Part shown: positions 37,938 through 51,718 of the stretch, piece by piece
Position numbering within the stretch: position 1 is the stretch's first letter
Layout of the letters: every line of letters begins with the position of its first letter
NCBI RefSeq assembly: GCF_023516495.1
Contig: NZ_JAMGBC010000001.1
Coordinates: forward strand, 1,054,001-1,118,000
DNA length: 64,000 bases
Reading direction: 5' to 3'
From: Sphingomonas anseongensis
GTDB lineage: Bacteria; Pseudomonadota; Alphaproteobacteria; Sphingomonadales; Sphingomonadaceae
The notes under the pieces: model-generated
What the model was told of the DNA's origin: nothing
Seen by the model: only the letters and a program-made list of their open reading frames with translations
Databases searched by the model: none
Made by a program: the position numbers and the translations under genes

Positions 37938-38890
37938 GCGGCTTTCCTCCGGCGGGCATTGGCTTTGGCTCCGCGCCAGACGGTGACCGTCAACTCGCCG
38001 CCTTCGAGATGCTGGACGTGGTCGACTTCGAGCCCCGCCGAGGAAAACCAGCCGGCCATCACATCGTCGGCAAATCCGAGGCGGAGGTGGGCATCGCGGG
38101 CGCGAAGCTCCTCCCGCTCGTGCGCCGCGAAGTCGATGACCAGCAACGTGCCGCCGGGAGACAGGACCCGCGCCGCCTCGGCAATCGCGTCGGCGGGCGC
38201 GTGGGCATAGTGAAGCACCTGGTGGATAATGACGGAGTCGGCACATCCGTCGAGCAGCGGAAGCGCGTACATGTCACCCTGGCGAAGGCTCGAGCGGACG
38301 CCGGCACTTTCCAGCTTCACCCGGGCGAGCCGGAGCATTTCGGACGAGCGGTCTATTCCGATCGCCTCGCTGGCTCGCGGCCCGAAAAGCTCGATCATCC
38401 GGCCGGTGCCGGTGCCGATGTCAACGAGGGTGCCAAGAGGACGGTCGGCAAGCGCCCGGTCGATCGCCCGCTCGACCTCGGCCTCGGCCACGTGGAGCGA
38501 TCGGATGGAATCCCACACTTGTGCCTGCGCCGCGAAATAACGCTGCGCAGCCTCGGCCCGGTCGGCGCGGACTGCATCGAGGCGCTCCGAATCTTCCACG
38601 AAGGCGGCGCGACTTCGGTCATCGGTCCAGGCCTCGACCAGCGCCAGCAGAGGACCGGTGCGGTCAGCGTCGGCAATCGCAAGGAAAACCCAGCTTCCCT
38701 CCTTCCGGCGCTCGACGATCCCCGCGTCGGCAAGGATGCGCACATGGCGGGAGACACGCGGCTGGCTCTGCTCCAGGAGCTGGGCGAGCTCTCCAACGGA
38801 CAATTCCATCCGCGAAAGAAGAGCAAGGATCCTCAGGCGCGTCGGGTCCGACACGGCCTGGAACAGCTCGGCTAGGGGAAGGGTTTGCAT
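37934..38890 (-). CDS. ArsR-family regulator fused to a SAM-dependent methyltransferase domain, methionine operon
   Basis: The protein has two domains. Residues about 5-75 form an ArsR winged helix (AVSDPTRLRILALLSRMELS, SQPRVSRHVRILADAGIVE) and residues about 130-300 form a class I methyltransferase fold (LVDIGTGTGRMIELFG, IHQVLHYAHAP). No metal-site cysteines are in the HTH, so the ligand is more likely SAM or SAH bound by the second domain. ArsR-type SahR regulators of methionine genes are known. ATG 38890 (318 residues) is preferred over 38905, because 38905 lies inside the apparent promoter and palindrome. The gene heads the metF-metH operon and probably regulates itself. Confidence 0.9.
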   Translation of the reverse strand: MQTLPLAELFQAVSDPTRLRILALLSRMELSVGELAQLLEQSQPRVSRHVRILADAGIVERRKEGSWVFLAIADADRTGPLLALVEAWTDDRSRAAFVEDSERLDAVRADRAEAAQRYFAAQAQVWDSIRSLHVAEAEVERAIDRALADRPLGTLVDIGTGTGRMIELFGPRASEAIGIDRSSEMLRLARVKLESAGVRSSLRQGDMYALPLLDGCADSVIIHQVLHYAHAPADAIAEAARVLSPGGTLLVIDFAAHEREELRARDAHLRLGFADDVMAGWFSSAGLEVDHVQHLEGGELTVTVWRGAKANARRRKAA

Positions 38891-38900
38891 GGCTTCGATG

Positions 38901-38929
38901 GGCATATAAAGAAATCTTTATATCGTCAA
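38901..38929 (-). promoter_or_regulatory. met operon promoter with embedded 20-bp palindromic operator
   Basis: On the minus strand TTGACG (38924-38929) is followed after 17 bases by TATGCC (38901-38906), or after 15 by TATATG. Filling the spacer is a palindrome with 9-bp arms, ATATAAAGA-AA-TCTTTATAT (38904-38923). This is the expected architecture of an ArsR-type repressor site. Transcription should begin near 38894-38897, leaving only a few bases before ATG 38890. Confidence 0.7.
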
Positions 38930-38945
38930 ACGAAGCTGGCCGATT

Positions 38946-38965
38946 GTTGCAGGAAAGGCTGCAAC
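38946..38965. repeat. inverted repeat in the divergent met/lipoprotein promoter region
   Basis: GTTGCAG-GAAAGG-CTGCAAC has perfect 7-bp arms and a 6-base spacer. It is upstream of both the met operon and the lipoprotein at 39096. It may be a second protein-binding site or an RNA hairpin in the plus-strand leader. Nothing else was recognised in the rest of this 205-base gap. Confidence 0.4.
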
Positions 38966-39095
38966 TTCGCGTGGCACTTCGGAGGTAATTGCACGACCCT
39001 GCCCTCCACTGTAATGCCCCGCGCTGGCCTGTTCGATTCGCGTACCAGGCCGAGCCCACGGCCCAACAGGGGCTATTAGAGGGAGTGGAACGATC

Positions 39096-39341
39096 ATGAA
39101 GAAAGTTGCAGTGACCGTTGCGGTCCTCGCGCTCGGCCTTGCCGCGTGCGCGAAGAACAACGACGCCAACAATATGACTGCCAACGACACCTACACCGAG
39201 AATGCGGCCGACAGCGACCTGAATACGTCGATGAACGCTGCCGAGAACGCTCTCGAGAACGCCGGCAACGCGGTCGACAACGCGACCGACGCCGTCCAGA
39301 ATGCGGCCGACAACGCCGCCGACGCCACGACCAACTCCTAA
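39096..39341 (+). CDS. small Asn/Ala-repeat lipoprotein
   Basis: This 81-residue lipoprotein has the signal MKKVAVTVAVLALGLAAC (Cys18). The mature part is almost wholly short repeats of the form NAxxNAxx (ENALENAGNAVDNATDAV, then QNAADNAADAT), predicted to be one amphipathic helix rich in Asn, Asp and Ala. The composition recalls small entericidin-like or LEA-like envelope lipoproteins. It is followed by a strong terminator at 39360. The function is unknown. Confidence 0.75.
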   Translation: MKKVAVTVAVLALGLAACAKNNDANNMTANDTYTENAADSDLNTSMNAAENALENAGNAVDNATDAVQNAADNAADATTNS

Positions 39342-39353
39342 GGTCACCGGCGA

Positions 39354-39578
39354 ATGATCAAGGGCCGCATGCCTTTACTGGCGTGCGGCCCTTTTCTTTT
39401 GGCGCTGTCGCTGAGCTCCTGCCGCGAGCCGGACACGCCGTCGGCTGAAGAGAACCGTCAGCTCGACAATGCGGCCGAGATGCTCGACGCCGCTCCCGAC
39501 GCGCTCTCCAACATCGACGAAAATACGCTCGAAGAGAGCGATTCCAACGCCCTTAATACGGACGGATCAGAGCGTTGA
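39354..39578 (+). CDS. small acidic lipoprotein
   Basis: This 74-residue protein starts MIKGRMPLLACGPFLLALSLSSC, a lipoprotein signal with the probable lipidated Cys23. The mature part is short, acidic and Asn/Asp-rich (NIDENTLEESDSNAL). ATG 39354 gives a basic n-region, and ATG 39369 is the alternative. A strong terminator hairpin occupies codons 3-13, so expression must depend on reading through it. The 3' end overlaps the convergent gene by 26 bases. No function is known. Confidence 0.6.
   Translation: MIKGRMPLLACGPFLLALSLSSCREPDTPSAEENRQLDNAAEMLDAAPDALSNIDENTLEESDSNALNTDGSER
39360..39400 (+). terminator. strong Rho-independent terminator inside the 5' end of a lipoprotein ORF
   Basis: AAGGGCCGCATGCC (39360-39373) pairs with GGCGTGCGGCCCTT (39380-39393) in a 14-bp stem with one G-T and a 6-base loop, then TTCTTTT. 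It would end transcription from the lipoprotein gene at 39096, yet it lies in the signal-peptide codons of the next ORF. Confidence 0.8.
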
Positions 39579-39957
39579 GCACCTGCTGCACAAGCATGGT
39601 CCTGGGGTCGACGCGGTAGAGGTAATTGTTGTCGTAAATGTAGCGCGCGCGCGGATCGAGCTGCTGTCCGTAATAATTGCGGAGTTCGTACGGCACATTG
39701 TTGTAGCCGAGCAGCCCGTTATAGCCGAGCGGAACCCGCTGCCCGACCCCGAACATCTTCTTCGCCTGGCCCGGCGGCACGCAGGGCACAGCCTTCTTCG
39801 CCAGTCCCGGCGGGCAGCCGCCCACGCCGTAGCCGACGGGGCCCTGCACGCCGTGGGCATGCACATTGCCGTTGCCGTGAACGTTGCCGGGCTTTGCCAG
39901 CGCCGGGCCGGCGAAAGCGAACGTCGCAGCGCCCGCGAGGAGGATGAGCTTTTTCAT
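39553..39957 (-). CDS. exported protein with PPGxAKK repeats
   Basis: This 134-residue exported protein has a signal peptide MKKLILLAGAATFAFAGPALA. The mature start is Gly/His/Asn-rich (GNVHGNGNVHAHG), a possible metal-binding stretch. A duplicated motif follows, CPPGLAKKAVP and CVPPGQAKKMFG, and a Tyr/Arg-rich C-terminus (DPRARYIYDNNYLYRVDPR). GAGGTG lies 5 bases before ATG 39957. The PPGLAKK pattern recurs in sphingomonad secreted proteins, some related to RcnB. The function is unknown. Confidence 0.75.
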   Translation of the reverse strand: MKKLILLAGAATFAFAGPALAKPGNVHGNGNVHAHGVQGPVGYGVGGCPPGLAKKAVPCVPPGQAKKMFGVGQRVPLGYNGLLGYNNVPYELRNYYGQQLDPRARYIYDNNYLYRVDPRTMLVQQVLNALIRPY

Positions 39958-39996
39958 AATGCACCTCTTGGACTGGACTCGCTGAACGCACGTTGA

Positions 39997-41981
<1,985 letters not shown>

Positions 41982-41982
41982 C

Positions 41983-44793
41983 ATGAACGACGTCGCCGGC
42001 GCAATCGAACCCAAGCAAGGCCCAAGCTGGGCGCGCGCCAACTGGCCGCTCGCCGAGCTGGACGACATCAATCTCGGCCTCGATCCGACGCAGGCGACGA
42101 TCGAGGCGGTGAAGAAGGCTGCCGGCGACCGTGCCGCCGCGGCCACGTCGGATCCTGATGCGATCCGACGCGCCGCGGAGGATTCGATCCGCGCGATGAT
42201 GCTCATCCGCACCTATCGCGTGCGCGGGCACCTTGGCGCGAGGCTCGATCCGCTCGGCCTCCATCACAGCGCGATCCCGGCTGACCTCACCCCGGCCTAT
42301 CACGGCTTTTCCGACACCGACCTCGACCGGCCGATCTGGATTGGCGGCGCCCTGGGGCTGGAGCGGGCGACGGTGCGCGAGATCGTCGAATGCCTGCAGG
42401 CCAATTACTGCGGCACCATCGGCGTCGAATATATGCACATCAACGACCTGGAGGAGCGCCGCTTCATCCAGGAGAAGATCGAGGGCAAGGCCGAGACCGT
42501 CCAGTTCACGCCCGAGGGCAAACAGGCGATCCTGGCCAAGGTCATCGAGGCGGAGCAGTGGGAGACCTTCCTCGCCCGCAAATATGTCGGCACGAAGCGG
42601 TTCGGGCTCGACGGCGGCGAAAGCGCGATCCCGGCGCTGGAGGCGGTGATCAAATATGGCGGGATGATGGGCGTCGAGGAGATCGACGTCGGTATGGCCC
42701 ATCGCGGCCGCCTCAACGTCCTGTCCAACGTGATGGGCAAGCCGACCCGCGCGATCTTCCACGAGTTCGCCGGCGGAGCTACCAACCCGGCCGATGTCGG
42801 CGGGTCGGGCGATGTCAAATATCACCTCGGCACTTCCTCCGACCGCGAGTTCGAGGGGATCAAGGTCCACCTGTCGCTGCTTCCCAACCCGTCGCACCTT
42901 GAAGCGGTCGATCCCGTCGTCCTGGGCAAGGCGCGCGCGACGATGGGTTACAAGAACGACAAGCACGGCAAGAAGGTGCTTCCGCTCCTGCTGCACGGGG
43001 ATGCCGCATTCGCTGGCCAGGGCGTGGTCGCGGAATGCCTGAGTTTCTCCGGGCTTCCCGGCTACGGCACGGGCGGGACGCTGCACTTCATCATCAACAA
43101 TCAGGTTGGCTTCACCACCAGCCCGCAGTTCGCCCGCTCCTCGCCCTACCCGTCAGACATCGCCAAGTCCGTCCAGGCGCCGATCCTGCACGTCAACGCC
43201 GACGATCCGGAGGCGGTCACCTTCTGCTGCAAGCTCGCGATCGAGTTCCGGCAGACCTTCGGGCGCGACATCGTCATCGACATGTGGTGCTATCGCCGCT
43301 TCGGGCACAATGAGGGCGACGAACCGAGCTTCACCCAGCCGCAAATGTATTCCGCGATCCGCAATCACCCTGCGATCAGCGCGATTTACGGCAAGCGGCT
43401 GATCGCCGAGGGGGTCGTCGACCAGAGGTGGATGGACGACCATCGCGAGAAATATATCACCTTCCTCAACGAGGAGTTCGAGGCGGCGGGAAGCTACCTG
43501 CCCAATAAGGCCGACTGGTTCGAAGGCCGCTGGAGCGGGTTCGGCAAGCCCGAAGAGCCGGTCCTCGGCCGCCGCAACACGAACACCGCGGTTACGGACG
43601 AGCTGTTCACTCAAGTTGGGAAGGCGCTCACGACCGTTCCCGAGGAGCTTCACGTCCACAAGACGTTGCAGCGGATCCTCGATGCCAAGAAGGCGATGTT
43701 CGACAGCGGCGAAGGCTTCGACTGGGCTACCGGCGAAGCCCTGGCGTTCGGGACTCTGATCGCGGAGGGCCACAACGTCCGGCTATCGGGCCAGGACAGC
43801 GGTCGGGGCACGTTCAGCCAGCGGCACGCGGTTTGGGTCGACCAGCTCAGCGGCGAGAAATACGTGCCGATCAATTCGATTGAAGGCGGCCGTTTCGAGG
43901 TCCGCGATTCGCCCTTGTCCGAGTTCGGCGTGGTCGGGTTCGAATACGGCTATTCGCTCGCCGACCCGAAGACCTTGGTATGCTGGGAAGCGCAGTTCGG
44001 CGACTTCGCCAACGGCGCCCAGACGATCATCGACCAGTTCGTTGCAAGCGGAGAGGCCAAGTGGCTTCGCGCAAGCGGCCTCGTCATGCTCCTTCCCCAC
44101 GGGTACGAAGGCCAGGGTCCGGAGCACAGCTCGGCGCGGCTCGAGCGCTACCTGCAGCTGTGCGCCGAGGACAATATGCAGGTCGCCAACTGCACGACCC
44201 CGGCCAATTACTTCCACATCCTTCGCCGGCAGCTCTTGCGGCCCTTCCGCAAACCGCTGGTGATGATGACTCCAAAGTCCTTGCTTCGTCACAAGCTCGC
44301 GGTGTCGAAGGCGTCGGATTTCACCGGCGACAGCCACTTTAAGCGGATTATGAGCGACCTTGCTCCGCCCGCGGAAGGCGAGACGAAGCGGCTCGTGCTT
44401 TGCTCCGGCAAGCTCGCCTACGAGCTGATGGAGGCACGCGACCAGGCCGGCGATGCGCAGACCGAGATCGTCCGGATCGAGCAGCTTTACCCCTACCCGT
44501 CAGAGCCATTGGTCAAGCGGCTCAAGGCAATGCCCAAGCTCGAGGACATCGTGTGGGCCCAGGAAGAGCCGCAGAACAACGGCGCCTGGTTCTTCGTCGC
44601 GCCGCTCCTGGAATGCTGCCTGGACGACGCCGACTTCAAGGGAATGCGGCCGCGCTATGCCGGACGAGCCCCGGGCGCATCGCCCGCGACCGGCCTTGCC
44701 AAACGCCACGCGTCCGAACAGGCGGCCTTGATCGCCGACGCTCTGGGGCATAGCAGCCCCTCACGCGGCGAAACCGCCCGTCGCGCGTCTTAG
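41983..44793 (+). CDS. sucA: 2-oxoglutarate dehydrogenase E1 component
   Basis: This 936-residue thiamine-diphosphate enzyme decarboxylates 2-oxoglutarate. The TPP-binding [12 protein letters not shown] region is near 450, and [35 protein letters not shown] and [22 protein letters not shown] are characteristic of the SucA/OdhA family (each quoted in part). ATG 41983 is one base after the sucD stop, while TTG 41971 would overlap sucD. It forms the complex with SucB and Lpd encoded downstream. Confidence 0.97.
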   Translation: MNDVAGAIEPKQGPSWARANWPLAELDDINLGLDPTQATIEAVKKAAGDRAAAATSDPDAIRRAAEDSIRAMMLIRTYRVRGHLGARLDPLGLHHSAIPADLTPAYHGFSDTDLDRPIWIGGALGLERATVREIVECLQANYCGTIGVEYMHINDLEERRFIQEKIEGKAETVQFTPEGKQAILAKVIEAEQWETFLARKYVGTKRFGLDGGESAIPALEAVIKYGGMMGVEEIDVGMAHRGRLNVLSNVMGKPTRAIFHEFAGGATNPADVGGSGDVKYHLGTSSDREFEGIKVHLSLLPNPSHLEAVDPVVLGKARATMGYKNDKHGKKVLPLLLHGDAAFAGQGVVAECLSFSGLPGYGTGGTLHFIINNQVGFTTSPQFARSSPYPSDIAKSVQAPILHVNADDPEAVTFCCKLAIEFRQTFGRDIVIDMWCYRRFGHNEGDEPSFTQPQMYSAIRNHPAISAIYGKRLIAEGVVDQRWMDDHREKYITFLNEEFEAAGSYLPNKADWFEGRWSGFGKPEEPVLGRRNTNTAVTDELFTQVGKALTTVPEELHVHKTLQRILDAKKAMFDSGEGFDWATGEALAFGTLIAEGHNVRLSGQDSGRGTFSQRHAVWVDQLSGEKYVPINSIEGGRFEVRDSPLSEFGVVGFEYGYSLADPKTLVCWEAQFGDFANGAQTIIDQFVASGEAKWLRASGLVMLLPHGYEGQGPEHSSARLERYLQLCAEDNMQVANCTTPANYFHILRRQLLRPFRKPLVMMTPKSLLRHKLAVSKASDFTGDSHFKRIMSDLAPPAEGETKRLVLCSGKLAYELMEARDQAGDAQTEIVRIEQLYPYPSEPLVKRLKAMPKLEDIVWAQEEPQNNGAWFFVAPLLECCLDDADFKGMRPRYAGRAPGASPATGLAKRHASEQAALIADALGHSSPSRGETARRAS

Positions 44794-44810
44794 CCAAGCA
44801 AGGGAGTGAA

Positions 44811-46118
<1,308 letters not shown>

Positions 46119-46126
46119 GAAGATAC

Positions 46127-47527
<1,401 letters not shown>

Positions 47528-47537
47528 AAGCCTTCCG

Positions 47538-48233
47538 ATGGGGGTTGTCCGTTCAAAACTTCGCCGCTGGCACATCTGGCTTGGCTGGATCGTGGGGCTG
47601 CCGATTTTCTTCTGGGTCGTGTCGGGGCTGGTCATGGTCGTTCGGCCGATCGACGAGGTGCGCGGATCGCATCTGCTTCGCGATCCCAAGCCCGTACACC
47701 TCGCCGCAGCGCCGGTTGCACCCGCGATCGAGGGGCTGCCGCTAGCGTCGCTGGCGCTGAAGCAGACTGCTTCGGGGCCGCGCTGGGTGGCGACGCTGGA
47801 TGACGGCACGGCGAGGGCCGCCGACCCGCTAACGGGTGCATGGCTTCCGGAGCTCTCCGCGATCGCCGCAGCTCGCGAGGTCACGGCGCGCTACACCGGC
47901 TCTGCAAGCGTCGCTTCGGTCGCCCGAACCGATCCACACAAGCCGCCGCTCGACCTTCGCAGGGAAATACCGGCGTGGCAGGTGACGCTGACAGACGGCA
48001 CGCATTTCTACGTCGACACGCGGTCAGGCGAGGTAGTGGCTACCCGAACCCGCTTCTGGCGCTTCTACGATTGGATGTGGGGCCTCCACATCATGGACCT
48101 GAAAGGCCGCGAGGACACGCACAACCCGCTGATCATCGGCTTTGCGATCCTGTCGCTTCTGACGACGCTTCTGGCGCTGGTAATGCTCCCGCTTACGATC
48201 AGGCGCCGACGGAAGGCTAAGGCGTCACAATAG
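47538..48233 (+). CDS. PepSY domain membrane protein
   Basis: This 231-residue protein has an N-terminal helix (IWLGWIVGLPIFFWVVSGLVMV), a periplasmic region with a PepSY-like segment (WQVTLTDGTHFYVDTRSGEVV) and a second helix near the C-terminus (LIIGFAILSLLTTLLALVMLPL). The RWHIWLGW start and FYDWMWGLHIMDL resemble the PepSY-TM iron-reductase group. It begins 10 bases after lpd and overlaps the convergent sppA end by 9 bases. The exact role is unknown. Confidence 0.85.
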   Translation: MGVVRSKLRRWHIWLGWIVGLPIFFWVVSGLVMVVRPIDEVRGSHLLRDPKPVHLAAAPVAPAIEGLPLASLALKQTASGPRWVATLDDGTARAADPLTGAWLPELSAIAAAREVTARYTGSASVASVARTDPHKPPLDLRREIPAWQVTLTDGTHFYVDTRSGEVVATRTRFWRFYDWMWGLHIMDLKGREDTHNPLIIGFAILSLLTTLLALVMLPLTIRRRRKAKASQ

Positions 48234-50081
48234 CCAGGCCCGAACGGCGGCCCAGAAACCCACGTCTTGCTTGCTCACCCGCGCCGGGGCCACCGGCGGG
48301 CAATCGAGGCAGCGAGCCTGGATACGGGGGCTCGACAGCACCGACCGAAGCTCGGCCATTGCATCGGTGATGCGCGATTCGGGAGCGATCGCGGAAAAGG
48401 CGTCCTGGTCCTGCCCCTCGGTCGAGGAGTCCCTCGCGAGCATCGCGACCAGCTGGTCCTCAAAGGACGGCGGGCGCTCGAGGTAGCGCACCTGGTCCTG
48501 CGGGTTTGAGATCTTTGCCAGAGCCCCCGCCTTCTCGATCGCGTCGGAAAGGCCGCCAAAGCCGTCAACGAGGCCGAGCTGGCGAGCGGTGCCGCCGTCC
48601 CAAACGCGCCCCTGCGCGATCCTGTCGACCTCGACAGGCTGCTTGTGCCGCGACTGGGCGACGATGCCGAGGAAATGGCGGTAGATCGAATCCACACCCG
48701 CCTGCAGCATCTGGTTCGCCACCGGCGACGGCCCAGCCAGAAGGTCCGGCTGACCGGAGAGCGGAGTCGTCTGGATTCCATCCGCGCCGATGCCGAGCTT
48801 CTTCAACGTGCCCTGGAAGCTGGGGAGAATCCCGAACACGCCGATCGAGCCCGTGATGGTCGAAGGCTCGGCGTAGATGAAATCGCCCGGAGTGGAGACC
48901 CAATAGCCGCCCGACGCCGCGACGCTTCCCATCGATACGACGACCGGGAGCTTGTGGCGCTTGGCATTGAGGATCGACTGGCGGATCCGCTCGGAAGCGA
49001 GCACCGAGCCGCCGGGGCTGTCGACCCGAACGACAAGCGCCTTCAGCGAATTCTTCTGCACCGCCTTGTCGATGAGCTCGGCGATGCTGTCGCCGCCGGC
49101 GGTTCCGGGCGAGGCCTGCCCGTCGACGATCATCCCGGCGACGGTGATGACACCGATCGTCCCGTCACTGTTCGTCGGGACCGCGTCGTCGACATAATTG
49201 TCGAGCTTGATCGCCTTGTAGCCCGTGGGCGAGCCCGAATCTTTTCCGCCGAGCTGCGCCATCCGAGCTTCGAACTGTTCGCGGCTGCCGATCTTGTCCA
49301 CGAGGCCAAATTCGATCGCCGCCCGCGAGAGATCACCCCCGCCCGCAGCAAGAGCGCCGACGGGGTTCATCATGTAGGGCTCGACCTTCGCCTTCGGGCG
49401 GTTGCGGGCGACCGCCTCCCGCCAACTCTCGAGGAGGGCGCCGGCGAGCGCCTGCGCATTTTCCTTGGCGGCCGGCGACATGTCGCTCCGGGTATAGGGC
49501 TCCACTGCCGCCTTGTAGGTGCCGACGCGATAGACGTTCGCGGTGACCCCGAGCTTGTCGAGAAGGCCCTTGAAATAGAGGTTGCTTCCGCCCGGCCCGG
49601 CGATCGCGACGGCACCGAGCGGGTCCATCCACACTTCCGAAGCTGCGGAGGCGACGAGGTAGCTGTCGTCGCTGTAGGCGACCGCATAAGCGACCACGGG
49701 CTTGCCGGAGGAGCGGAGGCGGCGGACCGCGTCGGCAAGGTCGCTCATTGCCGTCTGCCCGCCGCCGATGAAATTGCCGAGGTCGAGCGCGACGGCTTTC
49801 ACCCGGTCGTCTGTCCGGGCGGCGTCGAGCGCCCCAATCAGGTCGCGAAGGCGATATTCCCGCGGAGTCCGGCTTCCACCGGCAATGTCGGCGAAGCCGG
49901 CCCTGCTCGGCTGCTCGACAACGGCGCCGTCGAGGTCGAGCGCGAGGACTCCTGCCTCGATCGCGGCTGGGCGCGAGGACAGCCCCGCATAGAGGAGCCC
50001 GAAGAACAGCAGCATGAAGATCAGGACCAGTGCATCCTTGATCCCCACCAGGAGCTTCCACACCGCTTTGACGAACTTCAT
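48225..50081 (-). CDS. sppA: signal peptide peptidase SppA, 67K type
   Basis: This 618-residue inner-membrane serine protease degrades cleaved signal peptides. The N-terminal anchor is DALVLIFMLLFFGLLYAG. Two tandem SppA/ClpP-like domains follow. The first has VAYSDDSYLVASAASEVWM and the second VVSMGSVAASGGYWVS, holding the nucleophilic serine. The catalytic lysine should come from the first domain (GLLDKLGVTANVYRVGTYKAA). The 67K form is expected at about this length. Confidence 0.94.
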   Translation of the reverse strand: MKFVKAVWKLLVGIKDALVLIFMLLFFGLLYAGLSSRPAAIEAGVLALDLDGAVVEQPSRAGFADIAGGSRTPREYRLRDLIGALDAARTDDRVKAVALDLGNFIGGGQTAMSDLADAVRRLRSSGKPVVAYAVAYSDDSYLVASAASEVWMDPLGAVAIAGPGGSNLYFKGLLDKLGVTANVYRVGTYKAAVEPYTRSDMSPAAKENAQALAGALLESWREAVARNRPKAKVEPYMMNPVGALAAGGGDLSRAAIEFGLVDKIGSREQFEARMAQLGGKDSGSPTGYKAIKLDNYVDDAVPTNSDGTIGVITVAGMIVDGQASPGTAGGDSIAELIDKAVQKNSLKALVVRVDSPGGSVLASERIRQSILNAKRHKLPVVVSMGSVAASGGYWVSTPGDFIYAEPSTITGSIGVFGILPSFQGTLKKLGIGADGIQTTPLSGQPDLLAGPSPVANQMLQAGVDSIYRHFLGIVAQSRHKQPVEVDRIAQGRVWDGGTARQLGLVDGFGGLSDAIEKAGALAKISNPQDQVRYLERPPSFEDQLVAMLARDSSTEGQDQDAFSAIAPESRITDAMAELRSVLSSPRIQARCLDCPPVAPARVSKQDVGFWAAVRAWLL

Positions 50082-50200
50082 CTGACGCGACCTCGGCTGT
50101 TTCGATTTCGCTACCCCAGAAGGCTTGCCATTGCGAGTGGGAGAGGCGCCCCGCCCTCACGCCGCTTGCCTGCGCGTTCCGCCCCCCGCATTGCGGCCGA

Positions 50201-51598
50201 ATGGACGTTTCATCGGCTCTGGCAGACTCTCGAACTGCGAGACTTTGGAGCGCCGAGCTCAGGGCGACGCTCTCGCTCGCCTGGCCGCTGATCCTCGCCA
50301 ACCTGACCCAGCAGCTGATCCAGGCCACCGACGTGCTGCTGATGGGCTGGCTCGGAGCGACGCAATTGGCCGCGGCAACGCTTGCGCTCAACCTCACCTG
50401 GACGTTCAACCTGTTCCTGTTCGGGCTGGTGACCGCGTGCTCGCCGATGATGGCAAGGGCGCTGGGGCAACGATCGAACGCCGTACGCGATGTCCGGCGG
50501 ACCTTCCGCGCCGGGCTCTGGCTGCTCGTGTTCGCGCTCCCGCCCTACTGGCTCCTGCTGTGGAACGTCGGCGAGCTCATGCGGGCGCTCGGGCAGTCGG
50601 AGGAGCTTGCGAGCCAGGGCCAGACCTTCCTTCGCGCCTACATGTGGAGCACCGCGCCGTGGCTGCTGTTCCAGCTGCTCCGCAACTTCGTCTCGGCGCT
50701 GGAGCGGCCGCGGATCGTGCTTTGGCTCAGCCTGTTCGGGATAGCCCTCAATGCTTTGGTCAGCTGGTCGCTGATCTTCGGCCATTTCGGGCTTCCGGCG
50801 CTCGGGCTGGTAGGCGGGGGTGTCGGGACGACGCTGACCTGGATGATGCTGTGCGCCGCACTGATCGCGGTTACCTCCAGCGACCGGCAGTTTCGCCGCT
50901 TTCATTTGTTCGGCAACTGGTGGCGGTTCGACCGGCAGCGGATCCTCGAAATGGTCCACCTCGGGCTTCCGATCGGAATCACGATGGCTCTTGAGATGGG
51001 AGTCTTCGCGCTCGCCGCTTATTTCATGGGGTGGATTGGCGCGGTCGCCGTCGCGGCGCATGCGGTCGCTCTCCAGATCGCCGCCGTGACGTTCATGGTC
51101 CCTCTAGGGCTGGGCCAGGCTGCGACCGTGCGCGTCGGGCTGGCCGCCGGACGCCGTGACGAAGCAGGGATTACGCGCGCTGGCTGGACGGCTTGGACGC
51201 TCGGCGTCGCATTCATGGCCAGCATGGCGGCAGTGATGTGGGCCGTGCCGTATCGGCTGGTGACCTTGTTCCTGGCGGAATCTCCCGCAAACCTGGTCGT
51301 GATCGGCCTCGCCGTCACCTTCCTGAAGGTCGCTGCCGCATTCCAGCTGGTCGACGGCGCGCAGGTGATCGGCGCAGGGATGCTGCGCGGCCTTCACGAT
51401 ACGCGCTGGCCGCTCCTCTTCGCCTTCGTGGGCTATTGGGTGGTCGGGCTCGGAATCGGCACCTGGCTCGCCTTTGGAGCCGACTGGAAGGGCCTCGGCA
51501 TCTGGATCGGTCTCGCGAGCGGGCTTGCCGCGGTCGCGATGCTGATGCTCGTCCGTTGGGTCATGCGCGACAGGCTGGGACTGACTCGGATCGTCTGA
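50201..51598 (+). CDS. MATE family efflux transporter (NorM-like)
   Basis: This 465-residue protein has about twelve predicted helices. LAWPLILANLTQQLIQATDVLLMG is the NorM-type first helix with the conserved Gln and Asp, quoted across residues 24-47. The second half repeats with LGLPIGITMALEMGVFALAAYFMG. It exports cationic compounds in exchange for Na+ or H+. It is divergent from sppA and precedes groES on the same strand, separated by the heat-shock promoter. It is a different subgroup from the MATE protein at 8706. Confidence 0.92.
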   Translation: MDVSSALADSRTARLWSAELRATLSLAWPLILANLTQQLIQATDVLLMGWLGATQLAAATLALNLTWTFNLFLFGLVTACSPMMARALGQRSNAVRDVRRTFRAGLWLLVFALPPYWLLLWNVGELMRALGQSEELASQGQTFLRAYMWSTAPWLLFQLLRNFVSALERPRIVLWLSLFGIALNALVSWSLIFGHFGLPALGLVGGGVGTTLTWMMLCAALIAVTSSDRQFRRFHLFGNWWRFDRQRILEMVHLGLPIGITMALEMGVFALAAYFMGWIGAVAVAAHAVALQIAAVTFMVPLGLGQAATVRVGLAAGRRDEAGITRAGWTAWTLGVAFMASMAAVMWAVPYRLVTLFLAESPANLVVIGLAVTFLKVAAAFQLVDGAQVIGAGMLRGLHDTRWPLLFAFVGYWVVGLGIGTWLAFGADWKGLGIWIGLASGLAAVAMLMLVRWVMRDRLGLTRIV

Positions 51599-51615
51599 GC
51601 CAGCACCAGCGGGTG

Positions 51616-51644
51616 TTGACGGATGAACGCCCCACAACCATATG
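51616..51644 (+). promoter_or_regulatory. groES: groESL promoter
   Basis: TTGACG at 51616-51621 and CATATG at 51639-51644 are separated by 17 bases. Transcription would begin near 51651, at the edge of the CIRCE element, which is the usual geometry for HrcA repression. Confidence 0.6.
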
Positions 51645-51654
51645 CCCGCCATCG

Positions 51655-51681
51655 CTGGCACTCTCAGGCCGAGAGTGCCAG
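51655..51681 (+). promoter_or_regulatory. CIRCE operator (HrcA site)
   Basis: CTGGCACTC-N9-GAGTGCCAG is a perfect inverted repeat matching the CIRCE consensus TTAGCACTC-N9-GAGTGCTAA at 7 of 9 positions per arm. The outer two changes are compensated, so the repeat remains perfect. It sits 37 bases before the groES ATG. The HrcA gene itself is not in this window. Confidence 0.93.
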
Positions 51682-51718
51682 ACACATGTTCAACAACCTA
51701 GAGAGAGGGGCAAACCAG

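Noticed and set aside
38985-39095. Possible SAM or SAH riboswitch in the leader next to the met operon
   Set aside because: Neither strand shows a recognisable SAM-II or SAH core. Control by the ArsR-type protein at the palindrome explains the region better.
48645-50291. 548-codon plus-strand frame opposite sppA
   Set aside because: It is antisense to sppA, has skewed composition, and runs into the MATE gene in another frame.
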